Positions 18,798 through 28,167 of a stretch of DNA of 64,000 bases are shown piece after piece. The notes beneath the pieces were generated by a model. That model ran no database searches. It saw only the letters and a program-made list of their open reading frames with translations, and was not told the origin of the DNA. Source of the DNA: Stappia sp. MMSF_3263 (GTDB lineage: Bacteria > Pseudomonadota > Alphaproteobacteria > Rhizobiales > Stappiaceae); NCBI RefSeq assembly GCF_030733745.1, contig NZ_JASHIK010000001.1, positions 62,001 through 126,000 on the forward strand, written 5' to 3'. The position numbers and the translations under genes were made by a program. Each line of letters starts with the position of its first letter. Positions within the stretch are counted from its first letter, which is position 1.

Positions 18798-19436
18798 CTA
18801 GCGGGCCTGCGCAAGCTTGTCGAGATCGGCGCCGCGTATGGCGGCGAGATTCCGCGCAACCTTCTCCGCAGGCCAGTTCCACCAGGCGATCTCCAGCAGG
18901 GTGTCGATGGTGGATTCGTCAAAGCGCATTCGAACCACCCGCGCCGGATTCCCGGCGACGATGGCGAAGGGCGGCACGTCGGATGCGACCATAGAGCCGG
19001 CGCCGATCACCGCGCCGTCGCAGATGGTGACGCCGGGCATGATCGTCGCTTCGCGGCCGATCCACACGTCATTGCCCACCAGCGTGTCACCACGATGCGC
19101 GCTGGCCAGCCCGGCCATGTCGAAGCCCTTCTCCCAGCCTTCGCCGAAGATTGCGAATGGATAGGTGGAGAAGCCGTCCATCGGGTGATTGGCCCCGTTC
19201 ATGATGAAGCGGACGCCCGTCGCCAACGCGCAGAACCGCCCGATCCTGAGCCGGTCGCCGATGAAGTCGAAGTGATAGAGAACGTTGCGGTCCTCGAACT
19301 CCGCCGCGTGATCGGGGTCGTGATAGTAGCTGTAGGCGCCGACTTCGATAGTCGGGCGGGTGACGACCGCATTGAGAAAAACGGTGTGGGGTGCGCCGGC
19401 AAGGGGGTGCCGGGTGCTCGGATCTGGGCCGTGCAT
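18798..19436 (-). CDS. CatB/Vat-like xenobiotic O-acetyltransferase
   Basis: A 212-residue left-handed beta-helix acetyltransferase. The signatures [13 protein letters not shown] (catalytic His near residue 83), [18 protein letters not shown] and [17 protein letters not shown] are those of the Vat/CatB family, which acetylates streptogramin A or chloramphenicol. Many chromosomal members act on other hydroxyl compounds, so a resistance role is not proven. It sits between yidC and engB, which are usually adjacent, and downstream of the yidC terminator, so it probably has its own promoter in 19437-19644. It looks like a lineage-specific insertion. Confidence 0.88.
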   Translation of the reverse strand: MHGPDPSTRHPLAGAPHTVFLNAVVTRPTIEVGAYSYYHDPDHAAEFEDRNVLYHFDFIGDRLRIGRFCALATGVRFIMNGANHPMDGFSTYPFAIFGEGWEKGFDMAGLASAHRGDTLVGNDVWIGREATIMPGVTICDGAVIGAGSMVASDVPPFAIVAGNPARVVRMRFDESTIDTLLEIAWWNWPAEKVARNLAAIRGADLDKLAQAR

Positions 19437-19644
19437 GGGGATGTCTCCGGATCGGGAATAGGTTCGCGTGTCGCGGCCGGGGCCGTCTGGGCCAGGTGCC
19501 GCTGCGGGCAGGGCGCGAGGCGGCTATGCCGTCGCTCGCGCCATCTTCAGGCGATCCTGTTCATCGATCCTCTCCCCGAATTCGTCTCGCTTCTTAATGG
19601 GAGTGAGGGACGGTTGTCGCAACCCTCGAACAGCGGGGGGCAAA

Positions 19645-19674
19645 CAAAAAGGCCCCGGGGGTGTCCCCGGGGCC
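19645..19674 (-). terminator. rho-independent terminator after yidC
   Basis: A perfect 10-bp stem, GGCCCCGGGG (19651-19660) and CCCCGGGGCC (19665-19674), closes a 4-nt loop. On the minus strand the stem is followed at once by TTTTTG (19645-19650). It lies 33 bp beyond the yidC stop and ends the rpmH-rnpA-yidC transcript. The rest of 19437-19706 shows nothing further. Confidence 0.9.
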
Positions 19675-19706
19675 ACAGTCATCGCGGGCCTTTGGCGCCG
19701 ACAGCG

Positions 19707-21533
19707 TCACTTGGACTTGCTGTCGGCCTCCCCCTTCTTTCGACTGAAGGAGCCTTTCAGGTTATCCCAGAGTTCCACCTTCACGCCCTGGCGCCGCATG
19801 ATCACGTATTGCTGGGCGATCGACAGCGAGTTGTTCCACGCCCAGTAGATTACCAGGCCGGCCGGGAAGGACGCCAGCATGAAGGTGAACAACACCGGCA
19901 TCCAGGTGAAGATCATCTGCTGGGTCGGGTCCGGCGGGGCCGGGTTCATCTTCATCTGGACGAACATGGTGACGCCCATGATCAGCGGCCAGATGCCCAG
20001 CATCAGCATCTGCGGGGGATCCCAGGGGATCAGGCCGAAGAGGTTGAACAGCGACGTCGGGTCCGGCGCGGAAAGGTCCTGGATCCAGCCGAAGAACGGC
20101 GCGTGCCGCATCTCGATGGTGACGAACAGCACCTTGTAGAGCGCGAAGAAGACCGGGATCTGGATCAGCACCGGCAGGCAGCCGGCGAGCGGATTGATCT
20201 TTTCCTTCTTGTACAGCTCCATCAGCGCTTGCTGCTGCTTCTGCTTGTCGTCCTTGTAGCGGTCCCGGATCTCGGTCATCTGCGGCTGGACGAGCTTCAT
20301 CTTGCTCATCGAGACATAGGACTTGTTGGCCAGCGGGAAGAACAGCGTCTTGATCGCGACCGTCACGAGAAGAATGGCGACGCCGAAGTTGCCGACCACC
20401 TTGAACAGGTAGTCGATGACGAAGAACAGCGGCTTGGTGAGAAAGTAGAACCAGCCCCAGTCGATCAGCAGTTCGAACTGCTTGATGCCGAGGTTTTCCT
20501 CATATGCGTCGAGCTTGGCCGTTTCCTTGGCGCCGGCGAATAGGTGCGTCGTCGAGGTTGCGCTTGCGCCTGCTTCGACGCGGATCGGGTCGCCAAGGAA
20601 GTCGGCCTGGAAATTGTCGGTTGCCTGGGCATAGGAGAACTGCGGCTGGAAGCCGCTGCCCTGTGCCGGGATCAGCGCCGATGCCCAGTACTTGTCGGTA
20701 ATGCCGAGCCAGCCCGTGCTGACGGCGGCGGGGCGCACCCGGCCGTCTTCCTGGACATCCTCGTAGTCGACCTCGGAAAGCCCGGTATCGCCGAAGACGC
20801 CGATCAGGCCCTCGTGAAGAATGTAGAAGCCGGCGGTCGTCGGCGTGCCGTTGCGCACGATCAGGCCGTAGGGATAGAGCTGAACGGCCTTGCCGCTCTC
20901 GTTGCGCACCCGCTGCTCGACGGTGAACATGTAGTCGGCATCGATCGCGATGACGCGCTCGAAGACAAGGCCGGCACCGTTGTCCCAGGTCAGCGTGACC
21001 GGGGACTGCGGCGTAAGTTTCGCACCGTCCTGCGCCGTCCACACCGTGGTCGCCTGGGGCAGCGCGACATCAGCACCCGGATCGGCGGTGACACCGAAAT
21101 CGGCGTAATAGGGAGCCGGCGCGCCCTTCGGCGAGAAAAGCACGATGGTAGGGCTCGTGGCGTCGACGGTCTCTCGATAGTCCTTCAGTCGCAGGTCGTC
21201 GATGCGCCCGCCGGTGAGGTTGATCGAACCGCTGACACGCGGCGTGTCGATGACGACGCGCGGGGTCGCCTCGATCGCAGCTTCACGGGACATGGCCGTC
21301 GTTGCAGGTGCCGTGCCGCCCGGCACGCTCGCCGCGCCGGTTGCCGTGCTGCCTGGCGCGCCAGGGGTCTGCGGAGCGGCATCTCCCGTGGCCGGCTGCC
21401 CCTGTTCGGCTGCCTGCTGCTCGGCAACCTGACGCTGCTGCTCGAGCTGCGGCTTGGCAATGAAGTACTGCCAGCCAAGCAGGACGATCAGCGACAGGAC
21501 GATAGCCAGGATCGTGTTACGGTTGTCGGCCAT
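19707..21533 (-). CDS. yidC: membrane protein insertase YidC
   Basis: Inserts and folds inner-membrane proteins, alone or with SecYEG. The 608-residue protein has an N-terminal membrane anchor ([19 protein letters not shown]), an Ala/Pro/Thr-rich linker, a large periplasmic beta domain, and the conserved C-terminal five-helix core. Core landmarks include [19 protein letters not shown] with the hydrophilic-groove region, and [20 protein letters not shown]. The C-terminus ends in a Lys-rich tail. It lies 9 bp after rnpA in the rpmH-rnpA-yidC operon. Confidence 0.97.
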   Translation of the reverse strand: MADNRNTILAIVLSLIVLLGWQYFIAKPQLEQQRQVAEQQAAEQGQPATGDAAPQTPGAPGSTATGAASVPGGTAPATTAMSREAAIEATPRVVIDTPRVSGSINLTGGRIDDLRLKDYRETVDATSPTIVLFSPKGAPAPYYADFGVTADPGADVALPQATTVWTAQDGAKLTPQSPVTLTWDNGAGLVFERVIAIDADYMFTVEQRVRNESGKAVQLYPYGLIVRNGTPTTAGFYILHEGLIGVFGDTGLSEVDYEDVQEDGRVRPAAVSTGWLGITDKYWASALIPAQGSGFQPQFSYAQATDNFQADFLGDPIRVEAGASATSTTHLFAGAKETAKLDAYEENLGIKQFELLIDWGWFYFLTKPLFFVIDYLFKVVGNFGVAILLVTVAIKTLFFPLANKSYVSMSKMKLVQPQMTEIRDRYKDDKQKQQQALMELYKKEKINPLAGCLPVLIQIPVFFALYKVLFVTIEMRHAPFFGWIQDLSAPDPTSLFNLFGLIPWDPPQMLMLGIWPLIMGVTMFVQMKMNPAPPDPTQQMIFTWMPVLFTFMLASFPAGLVIYWAWNNSLSIAQQYVIMRRQGVKVELWDNLKGSFSRKKGEADSKSK

Positions 21534-21542
21534 AATCGGCGT

Positions 21543-21965
21543 TCACCTTTGGTTTTTCGCTGGTGTTTTGGATGGGGTGCGGCCCTTGCGGCGCCTGTCC
21601 TGCGCCGGGTCGGCTGTCAGTGGCGCCTTGGCCAGGCAATGTCCGATTTCGCGTACCAGGATGTCGAAATCCATGGACAGTCCGGCCCTGCGGCCGATCA
21701 GCACGTAGTCGACGCCGGTGCGCGCTTGGCCGGCCGCCGCGCGCACCGCCTCGCGGAAGCGCCGGCGGATGCGGTTGCGCTCGACAGCGTTGCCCGTCTT
21801 CTTGGTGACCGTATAGCCCATGCGCGGCGTCGCCTCGGCCCGCGGGGCGGGCGCGGCCTGCAAGACAAAGGCGCGCCGTGCGCTCCGGCCACCCTTTGCG
21901 GTGGCCAGGAACTCGGCGCGCTTCTTCAGCGTTGGCAATGTCGCGGTCGGCGGGGACTGGATCAC
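21543..21965 (-). CDS. rnpA: ribonuclease P protein component
   Basis: The protein cofactor of RNase P, which matures tRNA 5' ends. The 140-residue basic protein includes LKKRAEFLATAKGG near the N-terminus and the RNR signature AVERNRIRRRFREAVR (about residues 61-76). The best start is GTG at 21965 (VIQSPPTATLPTLKKR), preceded at 8 nt by GGAGGAG. An ATG far upstream at 22208 would make the protein run through rpmH and is not credible. It lies 38 bp after rpmH and 9 bp before yidC. Confidence 0.94.
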   Translation of the reverse strand: MIQSPPTATLPTLKKRAEFLATAKGGRSARRAFVLQAAPAPRAEATPRMGYTVTKKTGNAVERNRIRRRFREAVRAAAGQARTGVDYVLIGRRAGLSMDFDILVREIGHCLAKAPLTADPAQDRRRKGRTPSKTPAKNQR

Positions 21966-22003
21966 GTAAACGACTCCTCCACCGCCAGCCCGGCCGGGCC
22001 TGC

Positions 22004-22138
22004 TTAGGCGCTCAGCCGCTTGCGGCCCTTCGCGCGACGGCGGGCAAGGACCTGACGGCCATTCTTGGTCGCCATGCGGCTGCGGAAGCCATGGCGGCGC
22101 TTGCGGACGAGGCGGCTCGGCTGATATGTGCGCTTCAT
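22004..22138 (-). CDS. rpmH: 50S ribosomal protein L34
   Basis: A 44-residue, highly basic ribosomal protein, complete from [18 protein letters not shown] to the terminal [16 protein letters not shown] precedes the ATG. It is the first gene of the rpmH-rnpA-yidC operon, and a near-consensus promoter lies about 150 bp upstream. Confidence 0.97.
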   Translation of the reverse strand: MKRTYQPSRLVRKRRHGFRSRMATKNGRQVLARRRAKGRKRLSA

Positions 22139-22281
22139 TGTGTCTTCTCCCGCGCGCGAGGGGCGCGCGGCCCTGGTTCTTGAATTGTCTGGTGGTCGAT
22201 ATCCCCACCCGTCCGGGCAGCGACCCGTCTAGGCAAGGATGTCGTGGGCGCCGGATAAGTCAGCACGACCCGATTGCGGGG

Positions 22282-22310
22282 CTTATACGGGCCGAGCATC
22301 GCGAAGTCAA
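22282..22310 (-). promoter_or_regulatory. sigma-70 promoter of rpmH-rnpA-yidC
   Basis: On the minus strand TTGACT (22305-22310) and TATAAG (22282-22287) are separated by exactly 17 bp. Transcription would start near 22275, giving a leader of about 137 nt before rpmH. The remainder of 22139-22555 contains only this leader and the short upstream region of the divergent DUF547 gene; I see no other gene in it. Confidence 0.75.
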
Positions 22311-22555
22311 CGACAAGCGGGCGTCCCGCGACGGGAAACCGCACCGCAGCGATTGGCTCTTTCCTCCCGGTTTCCCGCAAGCTGCCGCGCACGTCGCGGT
22401 GAGCCGGCTTCACAGGAGGGTGACAGGCCGTCCGGCCCCTTTCACTTCCCGGTGAGAGCGCCCGATTCCGCCTCGCCGAACCCCAGATAGAAGGTAGAAC
22501 GCAAGAGGCTGACCCGCCCCGGCGCCCCGATGTTTGAGATTTGGAGACCGATCGC

Positions 22556-23401
22556 ATGCGAAACTTGACAGGCCGCCCGCACGGCGGGTTTTTCAAGGCG
22601 GACAAGGGCGCTTGCAACGCCGCGCCGCATTTGTCGCGCCGGTCCCTCGTTGCCGGGCTGGGCGCAGCATTCCTTTTACCGGCGCACGCTGCCCGGGCCG
22701 CGGCTCCCGCACACGGTCCCTTCACCGATCTGCTGCAGCGCTATGTCGTTGCCGGCCGCGACGGGCTCAACCGGGTTCGCTATGCGCGCTTCAAGGCGGA
22801 GGCGGGAGCTTCCCTTGACCGCTATATCGCCTCGCTCGCCGAAACCCGCGTGTCGGGACTTGGACGCAACGATGCCTTCGCCTTCTGGGTCAATCTCTAC
22901 AATGCAGTGACCCTTCAGGTGGTGCTTGCCCATTATCCCGTCCGTTCGATTCGCGAGATTGACCTTGGTGGGGGCTTTTTTGCTCGTGGCCCCTGGCGCA
23001 AGAACCTTGTCGCCGTCGAGGGGCGTGATCTGTCCCTTGACGACATCGAGCACGGGATTCTGCGCAAGCGCTGGTCGGAGCCGCGCGTTCACTACGCCGT
23101 CAACTGCGCCTCCATCGGTTGCCCGAACCTTGCCCGCGAGGCCTGGTCCGGCGCGACGCTGGAGCGGATGCTGGACGAAGGCGCGCGGGACTTCGTCAAT
23201 CACCCGCGCGGCGTTGCGATCACGTCCGCGGGCGTGCGGGCCTCGCGGATCTACAGCTGGTTCTCCGAGGATTTCGGTACTGCGACACAGTTGCGCGAGC
23301 ACTGGCGCTCTCATGCCCGGCCCGCCCTGCTACGCGGGCTCGATGCCAATGAACGAATAGCCGGTTATGATTACGACTGGGGGCTGAACGATGCGGCTTG
23401 A
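22556..23401 (+). CDS. DUF547 domain protein with Tat-like signal peptide
   Basis: A 281-residue probably exported protein. SRRSLVAGLGAAFLLPAHAARA near residue 30 combines a twin-arginine and a hydrophobic stretch with an AxA-like cleavage site, after an unusually long n-region. The DUF547 core shows FAFWVNLYNAVTLQVVL, HYAVNCASIGCPNL and RIYSWFSEDFG; the Cys and Asn residues are conserved in the family and suggest an enzyme. Its function is unknown. The ATG at 22556 follows GGAGA by 8 nt; a TTG at 22541 is less likely. It heads a run with TVP38 and a flavin disulfide reductase. Confidence 0.88.
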   Translation: MRNLTGRPHGGFFKADKGACNAAPHLSRRSLVAGLGAAFLLPAHAARAAAPAHGPFTDLLQRYVVAGRDGLNRVRYARFKAEAGASLDRYIASLAETRVSGLGRNDAFAFWVNLYNAVTLQVVLAHYPVRSIREIDLGGGFFARGPWRKNLVAVEGRDLSLDDIEHGILRKRWSEPRVHYAVNCASIGCPNLAREAWSGATLERMLDEGARDFVNHPRGVAITSAGVRASRIYSWFSEDFGTATQLREHWRSHARPALLRGLDANERIAGYDYDWGLNDAA

Positions 23402-23450
23402 CCGGGACACACACGGTCAGAGCGCGGCCGGGCAAACGGGGGAGAGCGCA

Positions 23451-24245
23451 ATGCCGCAACGCGAGGAAGGCGACGCACACGCTCCGCCGCCGGCAGGCCG
23501 CAGCGTTCTGCGCCGTTTCGCGCCGCTTGCGCTGATTGTCGCAGCAATGGGGCTCGGCTACGCACTCGGCCTTCACCACTATCTCGGCCTGTCGCACCTG
23601 ATCCGCGAACGTATGGAACTTGCCGCCTTCGTTTCGGACAACATGCCGCTTGCCGTTGCGGTTTTTGTCGTGGTCTATGTGGTCGCGGTCGCCCTTTCCT
23701 TCCCCGGCGCCTCGCTTCTCACCATCATTGGCGGCTTTCTCTTCGGCTGGGCGCTTGGCGGCACGCTCGTCGCCTTTGCCGCGACTGCCGGCGCTGCGCT
23801 GATCTTCCTGGCTGCTCGCAGTTCGCTCGGCGAGGCGCTGAAGCACCGCGCCGGGCCGTTCCTGTCCCGGCTTGCGGCGGGCTTCCGGGAAGACGCCTTC
23901 AACTATCTCCTATTCCTGCGGCTCGCCCCGGTCTTTCCCTTCTGGCTGGTCAACATCGCTCCGGCGCTGTTCGGCATGAGCCTGCGCCCTTATGTGACGG
24001 CGACGTTCATCGGCATCCTGCCGGGTACATACGCCTATGCCTTCATCGGCGCCGGCCTCGACAGCGTCATCGCCGCGCAGGAATCGGCCTCTCCCGGCTG
24101 CGCCGCCGCCGGCACCTGCAGCATCGAGCTGTCGGCGCTGGTCACCCGCGATCTGGTGCTCGCCTTCGCGGCGCTCGGGATCGCGGCCCTCATTCCCGTT
24201 CTCGTCCGCAAATTGCGGGCGAAGAGCCGCCTGCCGCGCGAGTGA
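23451..24245 (+). CDS. TVP38/TMEM64 family (DedA superfamily) membrane protein
   Basis: A 264-residue membrane protein with the SNARE-associated (VTT) domain. SFPGASLLTIIGGFLFGWALGG and the FLRLAPVFPFWLVNIAPALFG motif are the family's paired re-entrant segments. An Ala/Cys-rich periplasmic loop (ASPGCAAAGTCS) and a last helix follow. The ATG at 23451 has GGGGGAG 6 nt upstream; an in-frame ATG at 23391 overlaps the DUF547 stop and is the alternative. Relatives are lipid scramblases or transporters of uncertain substrate. Pairing with a MerA-like reductase, as here, recurs in bacteria. Confidence 0.9.
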   Translation: MPQREEGDAHAPPPAGRSVLRRFAPLALIVAAMGLGYALGLHHYLGLSHLIRERMELAAFVSDNMPLAVAVFVVVYVVAVALSFPGASLLTIIGGFLFGWALGGTLVAFAATAGAALIFLAARSSLGEALKHRAGPFLSRLAAGFREDAFNYLLFLRLAPVFPFWLVNIAPALFGMSLRPYVTATFIGILPGTYAYAFIGAGLDSVIAAQESASPGCAAAGTCSIELSALVTRDLVLAFAALGIAALIPVLVRKLRAKSRLPRE

Positions 24246-24330
24246 CCGCGCCGGTTGCCATATCCTGTTCAAAGGGGCCGGTTGCGTCCCGCACGGCAGT
24301 GCCTGCCGTGACAAACCCGGAGCAAGCACG

Positions 24331-25761
24331 ATGACCCGCATCCTGACGCCCGATATCTGTGTCATCGGCGCCGGCTCCGGCGGCCTGTCGGTTGCCGCGG
24401 CCGCGGCCGCCTTCGGAGTCGAGACGGTTCTTGTCGAAAAGGGCGAGATGGGCGGCGACTGTCTCAACTATGGCTGCGTGCCCTCCAAGGCGTTGATCGC
24501 CGCGGGCAAGGCCGCCCACCACGCCGCCCACTCGGTGGAACTCGGTGTCGGCGCGCCGGGTGTCGAGGTCGATTTCGCCGCGGTCAACGATCATGTCCGC
24601 TCCGTCATCGCGGCGATCGCCCCGCATGATTCACAGGAGCGTTTCGAGGGACTTGGCATCACGGTCCTGCGCGCTTCCGCCCGCTTCCGCGATGCGGACA
24701 CGGTTGTTGCGGGCGAAACGGAAATCCGTGCCCGCCGCTTCGTGGTCGCCACCGGGTCCTCGCCGCTGGTGCCACCGATCCCCGGTCTCGACACCGTTCC
24801 CTTCGACACCAACGAGACGATCTTCACCCGCCGCGAATGCCCCTCGCATCTCCTCGTGATCGGCGGCGGGCCGATCGGCCTGGAGCTGGCCCAGGCGCAT
24901 CGCCGGCTCGGCGCGCGCGTCACCGTCGTCGAGGCGGCGAAGGCGCTTGCAAAGGAGGATCCGTCGCTTGCCGCGATCGTGATCGAGGCGCTTCGGGAAG
25001 AGGGAGTTGAATTCCTTGAGCAGGCAAAGGTCACGCAGGCGTCCGGTTCGGCGGGGGACATACACCTCATGCTGGAAGACGCCTCCGGCACCCGCGAGAT
25101 CTCCGGCACCCACCTGCTCCTTGCGGCGGGGCGCAAGGCCAATGTCGAGGGGCTGGGGCTGGAGGAGGCCGGAATCGCCTTCGACCGGCGCGGCATCAGC
25201 GTCGGTGCCGACCTGAGGACCACCAACCGTCGCGTCTATGCCATTGGCGATGTCGCCGGAGGGCTGCAGTTCACCCATGTCGCAGGCTATCATGCCGGCA
25301 TCGTCATCCGTGCGCTTCTGTTCCGTCTGCCGGCAAAAGAGAACCGCGACATCATTCCCTGGGTCACCTTCACCGATCCGGAGATCGGACATGTCGGCCT
25401 GACCGCCGACGAGGCACGCGGCCGCTACGGCGCGGAGCGGGTGAAGGTGCTGGAGGCGCCGTTCTCCGGAAATGACCGCGCCCAGGCCGAACGACACACC
25501 CGGGGACTGGTGCGTCTCGTCGTCGGCAAGGGTGGCAAGGTGGTCGGCGGCGATGCCGTCGGCGCTGGCGCCGGCGAGATCGTCAACATGCTGTCGTTGA
25601 TCGTCGCGCGCGGCCTTACCGTGCGCGACATTGCCGGTTTTGTCTCTCCCTATCCCTCCCTTTCGGAAGCGGTTCGCCGCGCGGCGATTTCCTATTATGC
25701 TGAAAGCGCGCGCAACCCGTGGATTCGTCGTCTGGTCCGCTTCCTCGCCCGTTTCGGCTAG
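24331..25761 (+). CDS. MerA/dihydrolipoamide-dehydrogenase-like flavin disulfide reductase
   Basis: A 476-residue class I pyridine nucleotide-disulfide oxidoreductase. FAD binding is at ICVIGAGSGGLSVAAAA, and the redox disulfide is at GGDCLNYGCVPSKALI (Cys pair near residues 47 and 52). NAD(P) binding is at LLVIGGGPIGLELAQAHRRLG, and the second FAD motif is VYAIGDVAGG. The C-terminal interface lacks the His-Glu pair of true lipoamide dehydrogenases (the tail reads YPSLSEAVRRAA) and has no paired Cys as in MerA. The substrate is unknown. It lies 85 bp downstream of TVP38. Confidence 0.9.
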   Translation: MTRILTPDICVIGAGSGGLSVAAAAAAFGVETVLVEKGEMGGDCLNYGCVPSKALIAAGKAAHHAAHSVELGVGAPGVEVDFAAVNDHVRSVIAAIAPHDSQERFEGLGITVLRASARFRDADTVVAGETEIRARRFVVATGSSPLVPPIPGLDTVPFDTNETIFTRRECPSHLLVIGGGPIGLELAQAHRRLGARVTVVEAAKALAKEDPSLAAIVIEALREEGVEFLEQAKVTQASGSAGDIHLMLEDASGTREISGTHLLLAAGRKANVEGLGLEEAGIAFDRRGISVGADLRTTNRRVYAIGDVAGGLQFTHVAGYHAGIVIRALLFRLPAKENRDIIPWVTFTDPEIGHVGLTADEARGRYGAERVKVLEAPFSGNDRAQAERHTRGLVRLVVGKGGKVVGGDAVGAGAGEIVNMLSLIVARGLTVRDIAGFVSPYPSLSEAVRRAAISYYAESARNPWIRRLVRFLARFG

Positions 25762-25880
25762 CGGCCGGCGGCATCTTCCGGTCATGCGCGCGGGGGGCGT
25801 TGAACAGCGTCGGACGTGGCAGCGTCCGGACGGACAGGCGACAGGCCGGCTGCGGGGACGCGGCTGCGAGAGGGTGGCTA

Positions 25881-27410
25881 GTGACGGCGCCGCAGATGAT
25901 CGACGACCCGCGCGAGAACTCCGTTACAGGGGCGGAGATGCCAGGTGAAAGCAGGAGGCGCTGGGGCGGCCTGTCCGGCAAGCTCCTCATTCTCACTGTA
26001 CTTTTCGTGATGCTGAGCGAAGTCCTGATCTTTGTTCCCTCGATCGCCAATTTCCGCAATACATGGCTCACCGACAAGCTGACGGTGGCCGGTGTGGCGG
26101 CGGCGATCCTGGTGGAGACCGACATGGTCTCGCCCGCCGTGCAGGCCGAATTGCTGCGCACCACCGGGGCGTTGGCCATCGCCCTTGATGACGGCGAGCG
26201 CCGCCGGCTCATCGCCATGTCCGGTTCGCCCGGTGAGGTCGACCGGATGGTCGATATGGGCAAGGCCGATCCGATGAGTTCCGTCCTCGACAGCTTCTCC
26301 ACGCTGCTTTTCGGCGGCGAGGGGCAACTTCGCGTGGTCGGACCCTCCCAGATGGGGCTCGGCGGACGTGTCGACATCGTCCTGCCCGAGGCGCTTCTGC
26401 GCGATGCGATGCTCGCCTTCTCGGTCCGCATCCTTGCCCTGTCGCTGGTGATTTCGGCGATCACGGCCACGCTGGTCTATCTGTCGCTGCGCTGGCTGCT
26501 GGTGCGGCCCATGCAGAAGCTCACGCGCTCGATGGCCCGTTTCCAGGAGGCGCCCGAGGACCCGTCCCGGGCGATCGTTCCCTCCGGGCGCAACGACGAG
26601 ATGGGCGACGCCGAGCATCGGTTGGCCGCCATGCAGGCGACCCTGACCGAGACGCTGCAGAGCCGGCGGCGGCTTGCCGACCTGGGGCTGGCGGTGTCCA
26701 AGATCAACCACGACCTGCGCAACATCCTCGCGTCCGCCCAACTCTTCTCCGAACGCCTGGAGCATGTCGCCGACCCGACGGTGCAGCGGCTGGTGCCGAA
26801 GATCATCGCCACCCTCGACCGGGCCGTTGGCTACACCCAGTCGGTGCTTGCCTATGGCAGCGCGCGGGAGGCGCCGCTTGCCCGTCGGCTTGTGCGCCTC
26901 GACGCGGTCGTGCGCGATGTCGGCGACGTGCTCGGCCTTGCGCCCGATGGCGACATCTCCTTCGACAACCGGGTGCCGGAAGGGGTGGAGATCGACGCCG
27001 ATCCGGAGCAGCTCTTTCGGGTCTTGATGAACCTGTGTCGCAACGCGGTGCAGGTGCTCGAGCAGAACGGCGCCGATGTGCTCGTGCGCCGGGTCGTCGT
27101 CGAGGCGCAATGCGGAGCGGAGGGCGCGCTGATCCGGGTGAGGGATACCGGGCCCGGCATTCCTCCGGCCCTGCGCGACAAGCTGTTCAAGCCTTTCCAG
27201 TCGGCGGCGAAAAGAGGCGGCACGGGTCTTGGCCTTGCCATCGCGGCCGAACTGGTGCGTGCCCATGGCGGCAGGATACGCCATGTCGCGCGCGATGGTC
27301 CGGGAGCCGAATTCGAGATCGTGCTGCCGGTGCGCCTGCCGGGCGAGCGGTCCGGCAACTTGCCGCAAGCGCATGGCGCCGGTGTTTCCGGACGCGATGC
27401 GGCGATGTAG
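25881..27410 (+). CDS. membrane sensor histidine kinase
   Basis: A 509-residue two-helix sensor kinase. The first helix (LLILTVLFVMLSEVLIFV) is followed by a periplasmic domain of about 150 residues, a second helix, and a HAMP-like linker. The phosphoacceptor box is SKINHDLRNILASAQ (His 277), with N box LMNLCRNAVQVLEQN, G1 VRDTGPGIP, and GGTGLGLAIAAELVRAHGG. The GTG at 25881 has GAGAGGG 6 nt upstream; the ATG at 25896 lacks a good site. No response regulator is adjacent, so it is an orphan kinase here. It follows the flavin reductase by 119 bp and may sense the same stress. Confidence 0.88.
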   Translation: MTAPQMIDDPRENSVTGAEMPGESRRRWGGLSGKLLILTVLFVMLSEVLIFVPSIANFRNTWLTDKLTVAGVAAAILVETDMVSPAVQAELLRTTGALAIALDDGERRRLIAMSGSPGEVDRMVDMGKADPMSSVLDSFSTLLFGGEGQLRVVGPSQMGLGGRVDIVLPEALLRDAMLAFSVRILALSLVISAITATLVYLSLRWLLVRPMQKLTRSMARFQEAPEDPSRAIVPSGRNDEMGDAEHRLAAMQATLTETLQSRRRLADLGLAVSKINHDLRNILASAQLFSERLEHVADPTVQRLVPKIIATLDRAVGYTQSVLAYGSAREAPLARRLVRLDAVVRDVGDVLGLAPDGDISFDNRVPEGVEIDADPEQLFRVLMNLCRNAVQVLEQNGADVLVRRVVVEAQCGAEGALIRVRDTGPGIPPALRDKLFKPFQSAAKRGGTGLGLAIAAELVRAHGGRIRHVARDGPGAEFEIVLPVRLPGERSGNLPQAHGAGVSGRDAAM

Positions 27411-27621
27411 CCTTGCTTCCGGACGGTGCGCGCCCTGACCTTCCCTGCCGGTCTCCGGGCTTATCAACAGGCATGTTCGGCGGGTTCGAAAAATGCGCCA
27501 AAAACGCATCGCCTCGCTTGCAATCGGCAAAGGACCGGAGTAGAGGTACCGCCCTGTTCGAAAGGCATCGCCTTGGAACGGAACGCCTCGCCTCGCGCCA
27601 TGCGATGGCCTGACGGCAAAA

Positions 27622-27698
27622 GCACCGGTAGCTCAGCTGGATAGAGCACCAGACTACGAATCTGGGGGTCGGGAGTTCGAATCTTCCCCGGTGCGCCA
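27622..27698 (+). tRNA. tRNA-Arg (anticodon ACG)
   Basis: A 77-nt cloverleaf with acceptor arms GCACCGG (27622-27628) and CCGGTGC (27688-27694), discriminator G, and encoded CCA (27696-27698). The D arm is AGCTCAGCTGGATAGAGC. The anticodon stem CCAGA/TCTGG encloses loop CTACGAA, with ACG at 27656-27658. The T arm contains GTTCGAAT. A34 would be deaminated to inosine to read CGU/CGC/CGA. Confidence 0.97.
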
Positions 27699-27892
27699 TT
27701 TCACAACAGAACATGAACGCCGAGCGCTGCCGTTTCCACGCTGGAAGTGGTGATCACGGTTCGCAGCAAGTCCGACGTCGTTCCCACGATCCGAACCTCG
27801 TCGTTGGCACCCTCGACGCGCTGCGTCTCGAGCACCTTCTTCAGGTCCTCCGACTGCGCCGCCCGATGCATCTTCTACGGCGTCTTCAGACC

Positions 27893-28167
27893 GGGCCAGG
27901 GCGACCGCATTGACCCGGATGCCGCGCGGCAGCAACTGCCCGGCCGGCGACTTGGTGAAGGTGTGGATGCCGCCCCTGGTGATCGCGTAGTCGAGCAGCT
28001 GCGCCTTGCCCTCGAGCCCACCACCGAGCCGGTGTTGTCGATTGTCGCGCCGGTCTTGCTTCTCCACCAGCGCGGCGGTGTCCTTGGCATACCGGTCTTC
28101 GCCGATAATTGGAGATCACCACATCCGTCTCTTCCCGCGCGACGCTGGCCGATGTCCCTTGGTTCAT
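27893..28167 (-). pseudogene. degraded short-chain dehydrogenase (SDR) remnant
   Basis: Pieces of one SDR protein follow in order but in different frames. They are VAREETDVVISN (about 28108-28145), YAKDTAALVEKQ (about 28070-28105), TIDNTGSVVG (about 28020-28050), and LDYAITRGGIHTFTKSPAGQ leading into LLPRGIRVNAVA (about 27905-28000), the catalytic Tyr-Lys region. The cofactor-binding N-terminus, about 90 residues of the middle, and the C-terminus are missing. Relatives are YghA-like SDRs. The rest of 27699-28273 holds only a 56-codon minus-strand ORF (27701-27871) of no recognisable family. Confidence 0.8.

Noticed and set aside
18141-20543. An 800-codon plus-strand frame opposite engB, the acetyltransferase and the yidC end
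   Set aside because: It spans three well-supported minus-strand genes and a terminator, and its translation is low-complexity Arg/Asp/Gln-rich text without any family resemblance.
21543-22208. Starting rnpA at the far-upstream codon at 22208
   Set aside because: This would translate straight through rpmH in another frame; the GTG at 21965 with GGAGGAG upstream matches the expected RnpA N-terminus and length.
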